Shown: in pieces, positions 1 through 7,277 of the stretch
Layout of the letters: each line of letters opens with the position of its first letter
Numbering within the stretch: the stretch's first letter is position 1
Assembly (NCBI GenBank): GCA_031287095.1
Contig: JAITTG010000117.1
Coordinates: 1-33,730, forward strand
Length of the DNA: 33,730 nucleotides
From: Candidatus Parendomicrobium reticulitermitis
GTDB taxonomy: Bacteria; Elusimicrobiota; Endomicrobiia; Endomicrobiales; Endomicrobiaceae
Direction of reading: 5' to 3'
The notes under the pieces: model-generated
The model's input: the letters and a program-made list of their open reading frames with translations, nothing else
Databases searched by the model: none
Told to the model about the DNA's origin: nothing
Made by a program: the position numbers and the translations under genes

Positions 1-117
1 ACAACAATTTGCTCTAAGAATTTGAAACTATATTCCTCCTTTTCGGTGTCATTTCTTATGATATTTCACACATATTTATATCATCACTTTCGGTGTCATT
101 TTTAAATGATTTGACAC
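1..117. mobile_element. possible insertion-sequence end, cut by window edge
   Basis: Two direct copies of a ~30-bp unit containing TTTCGGTGTCATTT lie at about 41-71 and 88-117. The second is bounded by the inverted pair GTGTCA/TGACAC. Repeated terminal units of this kind are typical of IS21-like ends, and read on the minus strand the element would start TGTCAAATCA near 116. The plus-strand terminase frame is closed by a stop at 107-109, so phage coding sequence begins about here. A Shine-Dalgarno-like AAAGGAGGA is seen on the minus strand near 34-42, but no start codon follows at a usual distance. No transposase is visible. The family assignment is inference. Confidence 0.35.
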
Positions 118-757
118 GGTCCCTTACGGTTCTATCCCAGAACTTGACGAAAATCTTGAAGCGTTAAGATTGGCTGGTATAGACGAGTCAAGCATAAACG
201 CCTCGTATTTTTTAAAGATTGACGATGTAGCGGCTATGCCTTTTGCGGACATAGAGATAACAGACTTACAAATTGACTGTTCGCAAGGGACTGTTGCAAG
301 CATAGACCCAAGTTATAAAGGCGGGGATTACACCGCAATTTCAATAATGCGCTTTTTTGGCGCAAAAGCGGTATTTGTAGGGTTTGTATGGAAAAAGGCT
401 TGGTATGATTGTTTAGAAGATTTAAGGGCTGTTTTTGTCCGTTTCAATGTCAAAATGGTTTTTTTCGAAAACAATGTTTTGGGGGAAGAACCTATAAGGC
501 AGTTAAACAACCTCAATTTAGACTGCAAGTTTGTAGGGTTTGTCTCATTAGATAACAAAGCGGCAAAAATTCAAAATGCTGGAATGTTTGCCAACTCGTT
601 TATGCTCAGCAAAGAAAGTAGTAGCGAGTATATAAGCCAGATATTAGACTATGAAGCCGGCGCAGAGTATGACGATGCGCCCGATAGTATGGCGAACTTA
701 CTTATAAACTTAAACTTAATGGAATCGGCAAAAGGAAAAAAGAACAATGGCAGATGA
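118..757 (+). pseudogene. phage terminase large subunit, C-terminal nuclease fragment
   Basis: The remaining part resembles the RNase H-fold nuclease domain of large terminases, which cuts concatemeric DNA during packaging. Counting from a TTG at 170, an acidic residue lies in SIDPSYKGGD (D46), another in FFENN (E100), and an acidic cluster YDDAPD lies at 168-172. This is the expected D...E...D layout. The N-terminal ATPase with Walker motifs is absent. The frame is open back to 110 and reads plausibly as terminase (PYGSIPELDENLEAL) upstream of the TTG, so the TTG is probably not a real start. The upstream sequence looks like an insertion-sequence end. The 3' end overlaps the portal start by 11 nt, the usual coupled terminase-portal order. 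Terminase identity is fairly sure; the cause of truncation is inferred. Confidence 0.72.
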
Positions 758-1841
758 AAACAACAATCAATCTACGCTTGCTATACCTGAAAACGGCGGA
801 TTTGTGCAAAGGGCAAAAGCCGCTATAGGCTGGCTGACAGGCGCGCAAAAGACAGAAAGGATTTTTGCTTATAACGACCCCTTTGATTTCTCTAAATCAA
901 TATCAAAAGCCCTTTTTATAGAGTATGCCCTTGAGAATATATACAGAAAAATCCTTACAGATTGTTATGCCAAATCGCAAGGAATATCCGACAAGAACAA
1001 AGTTTTTTATTGGGATTCAGTGGTTAAATCTTGGGGAAAGAGCGCCGCCGGCGCGGGACTTATAACGATGCTTTCAAAGTGTATGGCGAAAAAAGCGGAC
1101 TTGTTTTTAACTTTTAAAGAATCCGTTTTACGCGAGGCTAATTCAAGCGAACAAAAAGAAATAGAAAACGGTTTTAAAAATAAAGACAACAAGGCGGCAG
1201 TTTCAAACGGTTTTTGGTTTTCTTTTACAGATTATACGCTAACGGACATATTAAAAGTTCTTTATTTGTTTCAATATCTAATTTTGGCAAGCGCTCATAC
1301 GGGAATGAATGTCGCTAAGGCAGTCCAACTCAAAATACACGAGTTAAGAAACACAATAGCGTATAGCGAAAAAGACCAAGCCGCAGAGCAAGCCATAGCC
1401 ATAATGAGCGGCTTAAAAAGCGGGAAAGCCGTTTTGCTTGACGCTTTAGACAAAATTGAGAATGCCGCAGTTGATATGAAATCAACGGAAACGGCAATCG
1501 CCTTTGTCAACAACCTAATTTCTTTTTATTTGAATATGCCGCTATCTTATATCAACGGACAACTTACAACAGGCATATCAACCACAGGCGAGAGCGACAA
1601 TATAGCGGTAGAGCGCGGATTAGAAGCCTTTTTCAATTCAATTTTCAAACCTGTATCGGACGAGATTTTTAAAAGCGATTTGTCTTTTGTAAGCGACAAT
1701 TGGCGGGTTTTACAATCGGGGGCGGTTATATTGCAGACAATGTCAATGTTAGACGATAACATTTTAGCGTTAGACATCAAAAGGAATGTAGTCAACGCCA
1801 TTTTTAAGGATTTTATACCTACCAAAAAAGCAGGTAAATAA
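747..1841 (+). CDS. phage portal-like protein
   Basis: This 364-residue protein follows the terminase with an 11-nt overlap and precedes a head-morphogenesis gene, which is the portal position. Portals form the dodecameric ring through which DNA enters the capsid. The segment MPLSYINGQLTTG followed by a Gly/Ser-rich ISTTGESDN and then a helical region (residues ~265-305) resembles the conserved portal stretch of Mu-like and related phages, where a Leu-Pro-x-x-x-hydrophobic-x-Gly motif precedes a Gly-rich turn. At 364 residues it is short for a portal (often 400-500). There is no signal peptide or membrane segment. The start ATG lies within the end of the terminase frame, with AAAAGGAAAAAAG upstream as ribosome-binding site. 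The call rests on position and this one motif. Confidence 0.6.
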   Translation: MADENNNQSTLAIPENGGFVQRAKAAIGWLTGAQKTERIFAYNDPFDFSKSISKALFIEYALENIYRKILTDCYAKSQGISDKNKVFYWDSVVKSWGKSAAGAGLITMLSKCMAKKADLFLTFKESVLREANSSEQKEIENGFKNKDNKAAVSNGFWFSFTDYTLTDILKVLYLFQYLILASAHTGMNVAKAVQLKIHELRNTIAYSEKDQAAEQAIAIMSGLKSGKAVLLDALDKIENAAVDMKSTETAIAFVNNLISFYLNMPLSYINGQLTTGISTTGESDNIAVERGLEAFFNSIFKPVSDEIFKSDLSFVSDNWRVLQSGAVILQTMSMLDDNILALDIKRNVVNAIFKDFIPTKKAGK

Positions 1842-1843
1842 AA

Positions 1844-2977
1844 ATGAGCGTTGTTTTTGACCCTGATAGAATACTTGAAAAAGTCTTGCCTAAAAAAGCG
1901 GACGACTTGCTTACGAGTGATTTGAAGTTTAGGGATAAGTTCAAACAGAATTTGTTGCGATTAGATTTTTTGACAAAAGGGGACATCAATAAAGGTATAG
2001 CCAAATCCCTGCAATTTTATAACAGAAAGATAAAAGACTTAAAAGCGCAAGGCGAAAGCGCCGCAGAGGCAAAAGCACAAGCGATAAACGGCGGCGCATT
2101 GCTCAAAGCGAGATTGTCAGATTTAGTGGTAGAAAAGGCGAGCGAAGATATAAAAGAAAAGTTCGCGGGCAAACAATATATATGGCTGCCTTCATCAGCG
2201 GAAGACCCTGACCCTGTCCACGCCTTAAATTACGGCAAGACCTTTATAGTAGGCGAAGGGGAACAGCCCGGCGAAAGATACGGTTGCAGGTGTGGGATGG
2301 AGTTTTTGGGAGTTTCCCACACAGACCCAGACATTCCCGACATTATGAAAGTCAACCCGGGCAAAGTCAAACAGCAATTAGAAACAGGCAAAGCAAGGGC
2401 GCAAGAAGCGGCAAAAGCAAGGGTTGCCGATATTGAGGCGAGGATTAAAGAGGCGGACGCAAAGATTAAGGATATTGAAGCGCGCGAAGCGCAAGTCAAG
2501 CAAGCAGAAGCGCAAAAAGCGATTGATTTTGAGACAAAGACTTATGATTTATATGACAAGGTTCTTAAGGACAATAAAATTGATGCGATAGAACCCATCA
2601 AATATAGAGTGATTGATAAAAGCGAAAGCAAAAAACTAATGATAGATTTAAAAATTCAAAAAGATTTGACGGGTTATACGCATGAAATAAACTCTGAGAT
2701 TTATCATTTCATTACTGGAATAAGAGCAAATGGGAAGGCTGGACATGGAGATGCGATATTTGAGTCCAAAATAGGACAGATAGCAGTTCAGAAAAAAGAT
2801 TTATTACTTATCCCTGAAATTACAAAAAATTACGATAGCGTTAGTATAAAAACAAGAGGCGGCATGAAGTTGAGGTATGTGAAAAAGATAAAAGAGAAAA
2901 CTTATTATTATTCGGAATCGGTGAGTAATCCTAAAAGCAAGGTATTGAGACCTAAAACTATGTTTATAAAAAAGTAG
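1844..2977 (+). CDS. Mu F/SPP1 gp7-like head protein with C-terminal PBECR-like nuclease domain (copy 1)
   Basis: This 377-residue protein has three parts. Residues ~112-155 carry the minor-head signature: Trp-Leu-Pro, His126 and a Cys-Arg-Cys at 148-150 (GERYGCRC). Residues ~170-230 are an Ala/Lys/Glu-rich coiled coil. Residues ~245-377 look like the phage Barnase-EndoU-ColicinE5/D-RelE-like (PBECR) nuclease domains attached to phage head proteins: a His in IYHFI (288), HGD (301-303), an IPEITKNYD block (~323-331) and a closing beta hairpin. The first ~230 residues nearly match a second gene at 9937-11067, while the C-terminal parts differ strongly. The role in the head (minor capsid protein, possibly packaged or ejected) comes from family knowledge; nuclease activity is inferred. 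The stop codon lies inside a 10-bp RNA stem. Confidence 0.75.
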   Translation: MSVVFDPDRILEKVLPKKADDLLTSDLKFRDKFKQNLLRLDFLTKGDINKGIAKSLQFYNRKIKDLKAQGESAAEAKAQAINGGALLKARLSDLVVEKASEDIKEKFAGKQYIWLPSSAEDPDPVHALNYGKTFIVGEGEQPGERYGCRCGMEFLGVSHTDPDIPDIMKVNPGKVKQQLETGKARAQEAAKARVADIEARIKEADAKIKDIEAREAQVKQAEAQKAIDFETKTYDLYDKVLKDNKIDAIEPIKYRVIDKSESKKLMIDLKIQKDLTGYTHEINSEIYHFITGIRANGKAGHGDAIFESKIGQIAVQKKDLLLIPEITKNYDSVSIKTRGGMKLRYVKKIKEKTYYYSESVSNPKSKVLRPKTMFIKK

Positions 2978-3035
2978 AGAGACTTGCGGGGACTCAATTG
3001 TCCCAGATAGCTTTTTAAAGCCGCCGTCTCTCTAC
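2974..3035 (+). ncRNA. multistem RNA-like element at the stop of head gene copy 1
   Basis: GTAGAGAGAC (2974-2983) pairs perfectly over 10 bp with GTCTCTCTAC (3026-3035). Inside are a GGGAC/GTCCC hairpin (2989-2993 with 3000-3004), a small GCTT/AAGC hairpin (3010-3021) and a possible GCGG/CCGC closing stem. The stop codon TAG is part of the outer stem. The flank after it, with GATTATA then an A-run and AGAGAG (to ~3061), is shared with the element at 11064. There is no T-run, so it is not a standard terminator. Function is unknown. Confidence 0.5.
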
Positions 3036-3069
3036 GAGAGGATTATAGCAAAAAAAGAGAGAAAAATAA

Positions 3070-3954
3070 ATGCAAAAAGAAACAATAGGAAACCACACTT
3101 TATATTGCGGAGATTGTTTAGAAATAATGCCGACGCTTGAGGTTCACAGCGTTGATTTAGTTTTAACAGACCCGCCTTATTTATATCTTAACCACGAAAT
3201 TGATGCGCCTTTTGATGAGGAGCAATGTTTTAGTCATTTCAAGCAAGTATTAAAAGAAAATAGTTTATTAGCGTTTTTTGGACGCGGGGACAGTTTTTAT
3301 AGGTGGAATGGGATAGCGGCAAAGTTTTCAAAGTTTAAAGAGGAATTTATTTGGAACAAAATTAAAGGCAGTTCGCCTGTGAGCGTAATAACGCGAATGC
3401 ATGAGACTATAGCAGTCAGACAAATAGGCGCAAAAAAACTCAATAAAATTAGAGTGGACTCTATAACAAAGGATTTTGATGCGGGAGATTATTACAAAGC
3501 GATAGATAGTTTAAAGCGTATAAAACGGCTTGCAAAAAAACCTGAAATGCTTTTGAATTATTTAAAGTGCGGAAAAATTGAATATAAGAAATCAACATCA
3601 AAGTTTGGGGCAACTGTGGGATTTCTTAAAAGTTACGACAGAGACTTAAGAGAGTTGAAACGCTATATCAACGGCTCTCGTTTGTGCACCATTATTTCTG
3701 TTTTGCCCGAATATAATGGATATGAACATCCGACGCAAAAGGCGTTAAAACTAATGGAATACTTGACGCTTCTTTTGAGCAATGAAAAAGAGACGGTTTT
3801 AGATTGTTTTATGGGAAGTGGCACAACGGGCGTCGCTTGCGAGCGGTTAGGAAGGAAGTTTATAGGCATAGAAAAACTGCCTAAATATTTTGATGTTGCT
3901 TGCCGCCGAATTGAGAATGAGGTTAGGCAAACAAAATTGAATTTAGCGGCATAA
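3070..3954 (+). CDS. phage-borne DNA methyltransferase, DPPY type
   Basis: This 294-residue protein has the two methylase signatures in beta-class order. The catalytic motif DPPY is at residues 34-37 and the SAM-binding motif FMGSGTTG at about 247-254, with target recognition presumably in the charged ~130-residue stretch between. DPPY is most common in N6-adenine methylases, though N4-cytosine cannot be excluded. The C-terminal RLGRKFIGIEK is the usual last conserved strand. No restriction enzyme adjoins it, so it is an orphan, likely protecting phage DNA or mimicking a host methylation pattern. It sits in the head-gene cluster just after the RNA-like element and opens an accessory block. 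The start ATG follows AAAAGAGAG. Specificity is not readable. Confidence 0.85.
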   Translation: MQKETIGNHTLYCGDCLEIMPTLEVHSVDLVLTDPPYLYLNHEIDAPFDEEQCFSHFKQVLKENSLLAFFGRGDSFYRWNGIAAKFSKFKEEFIWNKIKGSSPVSVITRMHETIAVRQIGAKKLNKIRVDSITKDFDAGDYYKAIDSLKRIKRLAKKPEMLLNYLKCGKIEYKKSTSKFGATVGFLKSYDRDLRELKRYINGSRLCTIISVLPEYNGYEHPTQKALKLMEYLTLLLSNEKETVLDCFMGSGTTGVACERLGRKFIGIEKLPKYFDVACRRIENEVRQTKLNLAA

Positions 3955-3971
3955 AAAAGGGGGTGACTGAA

Positions 3972-4106
3972 ATGTTCAAACATCACATTAGCAAGTATTC
4001 AACAAACGATGATGAAGTATTACAAAAATGGACGGCATCTTGGTTTCAAATCAACATATTGGGCGCAAGATTTTGTTTTGGAATAAAGAGAATAAGGATT
4101 GTATAA
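3972..4106 (+). CDS. small hypothetical protein (44 aa)
   Basis: A 44-residue frame starts at an ATG preceded by a strong ribosome-binding site (AAGGGGGTGA), 17 nt after the methylase stop. The product is basic (MFKHHISKYSTND at the start, IKRIRIV at the end) with two Trp in the middle and no clear membrane segment. I do not recognise it. The good ribosome site and tight spacing on both sides support a real gene in the accessory block of the prophage. Confidence 0.5.
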   Translation: MFKHHISKYSTNDDEVLQKWTASWFQINILGARFCFGIKRIRIV

Positions 4107-4127
4107 AACAACAAAAAGGAGCGTAAC

Positions 4128-4265
4128 ATGATAGATTTCTTAATAGATGTTTCAAAAATCAGCATAGCGGTTTTTGCAGTAAATAAGTTGATGTTTTGGG
4201 TATATCGCAAAAGAGAGAAAGAGTATTACGGGGAAAATGTGGTTGATAAGACGGCTAAAAAATAA
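4128..4265 (+). CDS. small membrane-anchored hypothetical protein (45 aa)
   Basis: A 45-residue frame starts 21 nt after the previous small gene and has AAAAAGGAG upstream. Residues ~9-26 (SKISIAVFAVNKLMFWVY) could form one membrane helix, followed by a strongly charged tail (RKREKEYY). Its last 11 nt overlap the end of a convergent minus-strand ORF. Small phage membrane proteins in accessory blocks can be holin-like or exclusion factors, but nothing here decides between these. Confidence 0.45.
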   Translation: MIDFLIDVSKISIAVFAVNKLMFWVYRKREKEYYGENVVDKTAKK

Positions 4266-4656
4266 GCGTATAGAGTTTGTCTAAAAGTCTTAAGAAAATG
4301 GTTATTAGTATAGCGGTAAAGATGGCGTTAGGAACTCCGGAATTACGCCAAAAGTTTAAAAGTTGTTTTTTTAGTATGCCGTAGTTTAGTTCTTTTTCAT
4401 ATTGATATTGGTCGGCAGACAAGACAAAAATTTTTAAAAATTTGTCTGAATGCGTCAGTTTTTTGGTTGAGGTTATTATATAGCGCTTATTTGGGTTTTG
4501 ATTGGCAAGTATAACATCGCCTTCTTTAAATTCAAAGTCAATACTTTCATTGTTAAATATGCGCAGGTCAATATAAGCGTCTGAAAGCGTATCAGTTCCA
4601 ATAAAGCGTCCAACAACGGCATTTTTTCTAATTAAAGTATATGCGAGAGTGTCCAT
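4255..4656 (-). CDS. minus-strand accessory protein with C-terminal membrane helix
   Basis: The only minus-strand gene inside the prophage structural cluster. From the ATG at 4656 it gives 133 residues: a beta-rich N-terminal ~80 residues (FEFKEGDVILANQNP resembles a small beta-barrel turn) and a hydrophobic C-terminal helix (AIFTAILITIFL). A TTG at 4692 would extend it by 12 residues, but that start lies inside the tRNA-like sequence, so the ATG is preferred; neither start has a strong ribosome site. Opposite orientation in a phage operon suggests a separately expressed accessory gene (moron), possibly active in the lysogen. The protein family is not recognised. Confidence 0.45.
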   Translation of the reverse strand: MDTLAYTLIRKNAVVGRFIGTDTLSDAYIDLRIFNNESIDFEFKEGDVILANQNPNKRYIITSTKKLTHSDKFLKIFVLSADQYQYEKELNYGILKKQLLNFWRNSGVPNAIFTAILITIFLRLLDKLYTLIF

Positions 4657-4677
4657 GATTGGCGAGTATATCAAAAC

Positions 4678-4749
4678 AGCGGGATAATTCAAAGGTAGAA
4701 ATCTTGCCTCATACGCGAGAAGTTATAGGTTCGAGTCCTATTCCCGCAA
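4678..4749 (+). tRNA. tRNA-Met-like sequence, anticodon CAT
   Basis: A cloverleaf can be drawn. The acceptor strands GCGGGA (4679-4684) and TCCCGC (4742-4747) pair over 6 bp. The D arm is ATTC...GAAA with the AAAGGTA loop. The anticodon stem is CTTGC/GCGAG (4703-4707, 4715-4719) with loop CTCATAC, so the anticodon is CAT. The T arm is ATAGG-TTCGAGT-CCTAT (4725-4741), close to consensus. Oddities are an A-A mismatch at the 1-72 position, an A-A at 10-25, and no encoded CCA. It may be a working phage tRNA, a decayed one, or an attachment-site relic. The anticodon stem lacks the three G-C pairs of initiator tRNA. Confidence 0.6.
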
Positions 4750-4757
4750 AATCGTAG

Positions 4758-4777
4758 GGGCGGTATAAATGCCGCCC
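4758..4777. promoter_or_regulatory. leader palindrome upstream of scaffold-position gene
   Basis: GGGCGG and CCGCCC form a 6-bp G/C stem that extends with T-G, A-T and T-A pairs around a tiny AT loop. It lies 40 nt before the start of the next gene and 9 nt after the tRNA-like sequence. No T-run follows, so it is not a simple terminator. A near-copy with the same flanks precedes the decoration gene (5666-5685). It also resembles the GTAGGGGC palindrome at 27850. Confidence 0.5.
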
Positions 4778-4816
4778 TCGCAACAAAACGCAACAAAACA
4801 AAAAAAAGGAGGAAGT

Positions 4817-5647
4817 ATGAAAGTATTTGTATTAACGGCAGTATTGATGTTAATAAGCGGTTATCTGCTTGGGCTGTTTAAAAACGGCTTTTTTGGAAGT
4901 CTTGCATTTGTAGAGGGCATAGTGGGCGGCGGAGGGTGGAAAGGCGCGTTTGTAAGATTTAAAGACAAATTGTTTGCGGCATTTACAGCCGAGGAACAAA
5001 AAGTATTAGACGATTTAAAGGCGGAAAAAGAGAAATTAGCGGCAGAATTAGAATCGGCAAAAAAACTTATACCTAAACAGCCCGATTTGCCGGGCGCAAA
5101 CCCGCCAAATCCCGCGCCCAATGACTCCGACAAAATATCCCTTGAAGAGCAGGCAAAAAAGAACGCGGCGGAAAAAGAGCGCATAGAAAAAGCGAGAAAA
5201 GTAATTGAGGACGCCGTTCGTTTTGATTACGACATCAAAAACAAAATTACGGAAAATCTTGCCATAGTAGGCGAAGAGGTAAAAACAATCCTTGACCTTG
5301 CCGCAGGCAGAGCTTACAGCGACAGCGTAGAAAAAGCGAACGAATTGAGAGCGTCTATTTTAAACTCGTTTTTTTCCAAACAAGAGCATATAGACGCGCT
5401 TGTGACCGAAACTTTCAAGACAAAAGCGACTGATTTCTTAAAGTTGACGCAGCTCAAAAGGAATGAGTTATCGGGTCAATACTGGGAATTGTTTGATTTA
5501 GCAGTTGAAAACATCAAAGCGAAAAAGAAACAAGAGGAATTGCAAAAAGTTCAAAGCGGCAAAAATTCCGATAAGGACATTGAAGAATACAACAAAAAGT
5601 TCTTCGCCGCGCGCGGACATTACATACAGGAAAAGAAAGCGGCGTAA
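4817..5647 (+). CDS. coiled-coil protein with N-terminal membrane helix, in scaffold position
   Basis: The ATG at 4817 has a perfect ribosome site (AAAAAAAGGAGG) and gives 276 residues; an upstream in-frame ATG at 4769 lies inside the palindrome and is unlikely. Residues 1-17 are a hydrophobic segment (VFVLTAVLMLISGYLL). A Gly-rich turn (VGGGG) follows, then a Lys/Glu/Ala coiled coil (~55-85), a Pro/Asn-rich linker, and further charged helices to the Lys-rich end. Head scaffolds are coiled-coil proteins placed just upstream of decoration and capsid genes, as here. A membrane-like N-terminus is not usual for a scaffold, so an internal virion or membrane-linked role is also possible. No protease motif is seen. 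Confidence 0.5.
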   Translation: MKVFVLTAVLMLISGYLLGLFKNGFFGSLAFVEGIVGGGGWKGAFVRFKDKLFAAFTAEEQKVLDDLKAEKEKLAAELESAKKLIPKQPDLPGANPPNPAPNDSDKISLEEQAKKNAAEKERIEKARKVIEDAVRFDYDIKNKITENLAIVGEEVKTILDLAAGRAYSDSVEKANELRASILNSFFSKQEHIDALVTETFKTKATDFLKLTQLKRNELSGQYWELFDLAVENIKAKKKQEELQKVQSGKNSDKDIEEYNKKFFAARGHYIQEKKAA

Positions 5648-5665
5648 AACCCGCAAAAATCGTAT

Positions 5666-5685
5666 GGGCGGTATTTATGCCGCCC
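5666..5685. promoter_or_regulatory. leader palindrome upstream of decoration-protein gene
   Basis: GGGCGG/CCGCCC stem with T-G, A-T and T-A extension, 39 nt before the decoration gene start. It shares the left flank (CCCGCAAAAATCGTA) and the right flank (A/C-rich, ending AAAAAAGGAGG) with the palindrome at 4758. The two leaders therefore look like a duplicated unit rather than chance hairpins. No T-run follows. Confidence 0.5.
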
Positions 5686-5724
5686 TCATAACGCCAAAAC
5701 AAAACACAAAAAAGGAGGCTCACA

Positions 5725-6159
5725 ATGGAAGTTATTTTAGGAAAACCGCAGGTAAGAGGAAATAGCGATGTTGTATATAACTACGCTATCCCAACAGCAG
5801 TATCGGCAGGAACAGCGTTAAAAAGGACGGGTGATAAAGAGGCGGCGGCATTTGACGGAAGCGGAACGCCCTTTGCAGTGGCAGGCTATCCGGACATAAA
5901 AGGCAAATTAGCGATAGCCGCAGTTGAAGCGGGCAAATCGGTAGGCGTTCTTTTGGCAGATGTTGGAGAGACAATAGAAGTAGGGGCGCAAGTGTATATA
6001 ACCGCAAACGGCAAGTTCACTGCTGTTGCCGGGACTTCTCCCGCCAACACTCCGACAGCCGCGACCTTTGCAAGCCAAAAGGGAGACGCAATAGACCTTG
6101 TCAGCGGCGTAAAGATAGCAAACGGCGGCGCTTTAATTGACATGATTGGAGGTTTCTAA
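5725..6159 (+). CDS. capsid decoration/stabilising protein (DUF2190-like)
   Basis: This 144-residue, beta-rich, Gly/Ala-rich protein lies immediately upstream of a small ORF and the capsid candidate. The pattern of a proposed N-terminal strand, AVSAGTALKRTGD, GTPFAVAGY, VGVLLADVGETIEVG and a C-terminal Gly-rich turn fits the small beta-tulip proteins (DUF2190 / head-decoration type) that sit next to major capsid genes and cement the shell. The ribosome site is AAAAAAGGAGG. A structured leader precedes it, suggesting control at the RNA level of a product needed in hundreds of copies. The stop overlaps the next start by one base. Family recall is from pattern, not search. Confidence 0.6.
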   Translation: MEVILGKPQVRGNSDVVYNYAIPTAVSAGTALKRTGDKEAAAFDGSGTPFAVAGYPDIKGKLAIAAVEAGKSVGVLLADVGETIEVGAQVYITANGKFTAVAGTSPANTPTAATFASQKGDAIDLVSGVKIANGGALIDMIGGF

Positions 6160-6392
6160 TGTCCAAAAAACAGGCGCAACCCAATCAGCAATCAGATAAA
6201 GGCGGGGTTGATTTATTGTCTAAGGCAAAAGAGGCTGTCAATCAAGCGCTTGGCGGCGCAAAAGAGGCTGTCAGTCAAGCGACCGCGCCAAGCTCTGACG
6301 ACAATACAAACAGCGTCCCAAAAGAGCAAAAGAAAGCAAGCGCTCCTATAAACAATCGCAGACTTGCAAAATTCAAAAACAAAGGAGAATAA
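6159..6392 (+). CDS. small charged phage protein (77 aa)
   Basis: A 77-residue, Gln/Lys/Ala/Ser-rich, probably disordered protein translationally coupled to the decoration gene (TAATG overlap). It contains a short internal repeat: KEAVNQALGGA followed by KEAVSQATA (residues ~24-43), likely amphipathic helices. The C-terminus is basic (NNRRLAKFKNKGE). Its last codons hold the ribosome site of the capsid gene. Not recognised; a small head-assembly or internal protein is possible from position. Confidence 0.5.
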   Translation: MSKKQAQPNQQSDKGGVDLLSKAKEAVNQALGGAKEAVSQATAPSSDDNTNSVPKEQKKASAPINNRRLAKFKNKGE

Positions 6393-6396
6393 AAAA

Positions 6397-7266
6397 ATGG
6401 CAACAGACAAAATAGCGTTAGAGCAAACGGTAGAAGAGACCAACAAGCAGTATATCCCTGTGTATAAGCCCCTATATTCCATATTTCCCAAGAGAGAGGC
6501 TTATGACGAGTTCAAAGGCACGATGACTTTCGTCACGACTGATACAGTCGGCGATTTGAAAGCGCGCACTATCAGCACTCAAGACACGGAAAGCAAACAT
6601 ATTGCCGTTGGGCAAGACAACAAAGTTTATGTCAAGGATTTCAGAGGCGTAAATTACAAGGTTTCGGGCTACCAGAAAAACAACGACATAAACAAGATAA
6701 CCGCCCGGGTATTAGAAGCGTTTGACAAACAGCTTGACGAAGAGATTTTTTCAGGCAATCCCGACGCTTCCGGCAAGTTTGAAAACAACGGCATTTACGG
6801 CACAGAGGACAAGAATGTCATCAAAAGGGATTCTATCGCATTGCCAAACAAAAATGTTGACACTATCCTAAATTTCTTTGACGCTTTGATAAAAGACGCC
6901 GAAAGAGACGCGGGAAACGCCGAAAAGACCGTTTTGCTTGGCGGGGACTTAAAGGGGCTTTTGTCCAAACAAATCCCCAACACTTCAACGCTTTATAAAG
7001 CGTTGATAAGGGAATTGTTTAACATTCCCGTAAATCTCGTAGCGATTCCGTCCAATCTTGAGGCTTTGCTGCCTGACGGCACTTCAATAGCGCAAGTGTT
7101 GACGCTTGACAATATCTCGCTTAAACATTCCGCTTTACCGCGCCTAAAAGCGCAAGGGTATGACGACGAGGACGAGTATTCGTGGTTCAAATTCTTCTAC
7201 GGCACGGCAATGGTTGATGTGGAGCAATACGGCGCGTCAATAATTCAGCCTGTGACATTCGCGTAA
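6397..7266 (+). CDS. major capsid protein candidate
   Basis: The ATG at 6397, 9 nt after the core of AAAGGAGAAT, gives 289 residues; an upstream in-frame ATG at 6364 lies inside the previous gene. Length, soluble alpha/beta composition, absence of Cys, and position directly after the decoration gene and before connector genes fit a HK97-fold major capsid protein. An N-terminal stretch of extended strand (KGTMTFVTTDTVGDLKA) is followed by a helix-rich middle (ARVLEAFDKQLDEEIF, ~106-121), and the C-terminal part ends in paired strands (ASIIQPVTFA), as in phage capsids of the DUF2184-like type. The product would form the shell. Identification is by context and shape rather than a diagnostic motif. 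Confidence 0.6.
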   Translation: MATDKIALEQTVEETNKQYIPVYKPLYSIFPKREAYDEFKGTMTFVTTDTVGDLKARTISTQDTESKHIAVGQDNKVYVKDFRGVNYKVSGYQKNNDINKITARVLEAFDKQLDEEIFSGNPDASGKFENNGIYGTEDKNVIKRDSIALPNKNVDTILNFFDALIKDAERDAGNAEKTVLLGGDLKGLLSKQIPNTSTLYKALIRELFNIPVNLVAIPSNLEALLPDGTSIAQVLTLDNISLKHSALPRLKAQGYDDEDEYSWFKFFYGTAMVDVEQYGASIIQPVTFA

Positions 7267-7277
7267 TAGGGGAAACA

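Noticed and set aside
2974-3066. Hammerhead ribozyme, integron attC site or rho-independent terminator
   Set aside because: No CTGATGA/GAAA core, no attC core-site sequences (AAC/GTT pair), and no T-run after the stem.
5505-5765. 86-residue basic frame overlapping the scaffold-position gene
   Set aside because: It lies in another frame of a well-supported gene and has a Lys/Arg-rich artefact composition.
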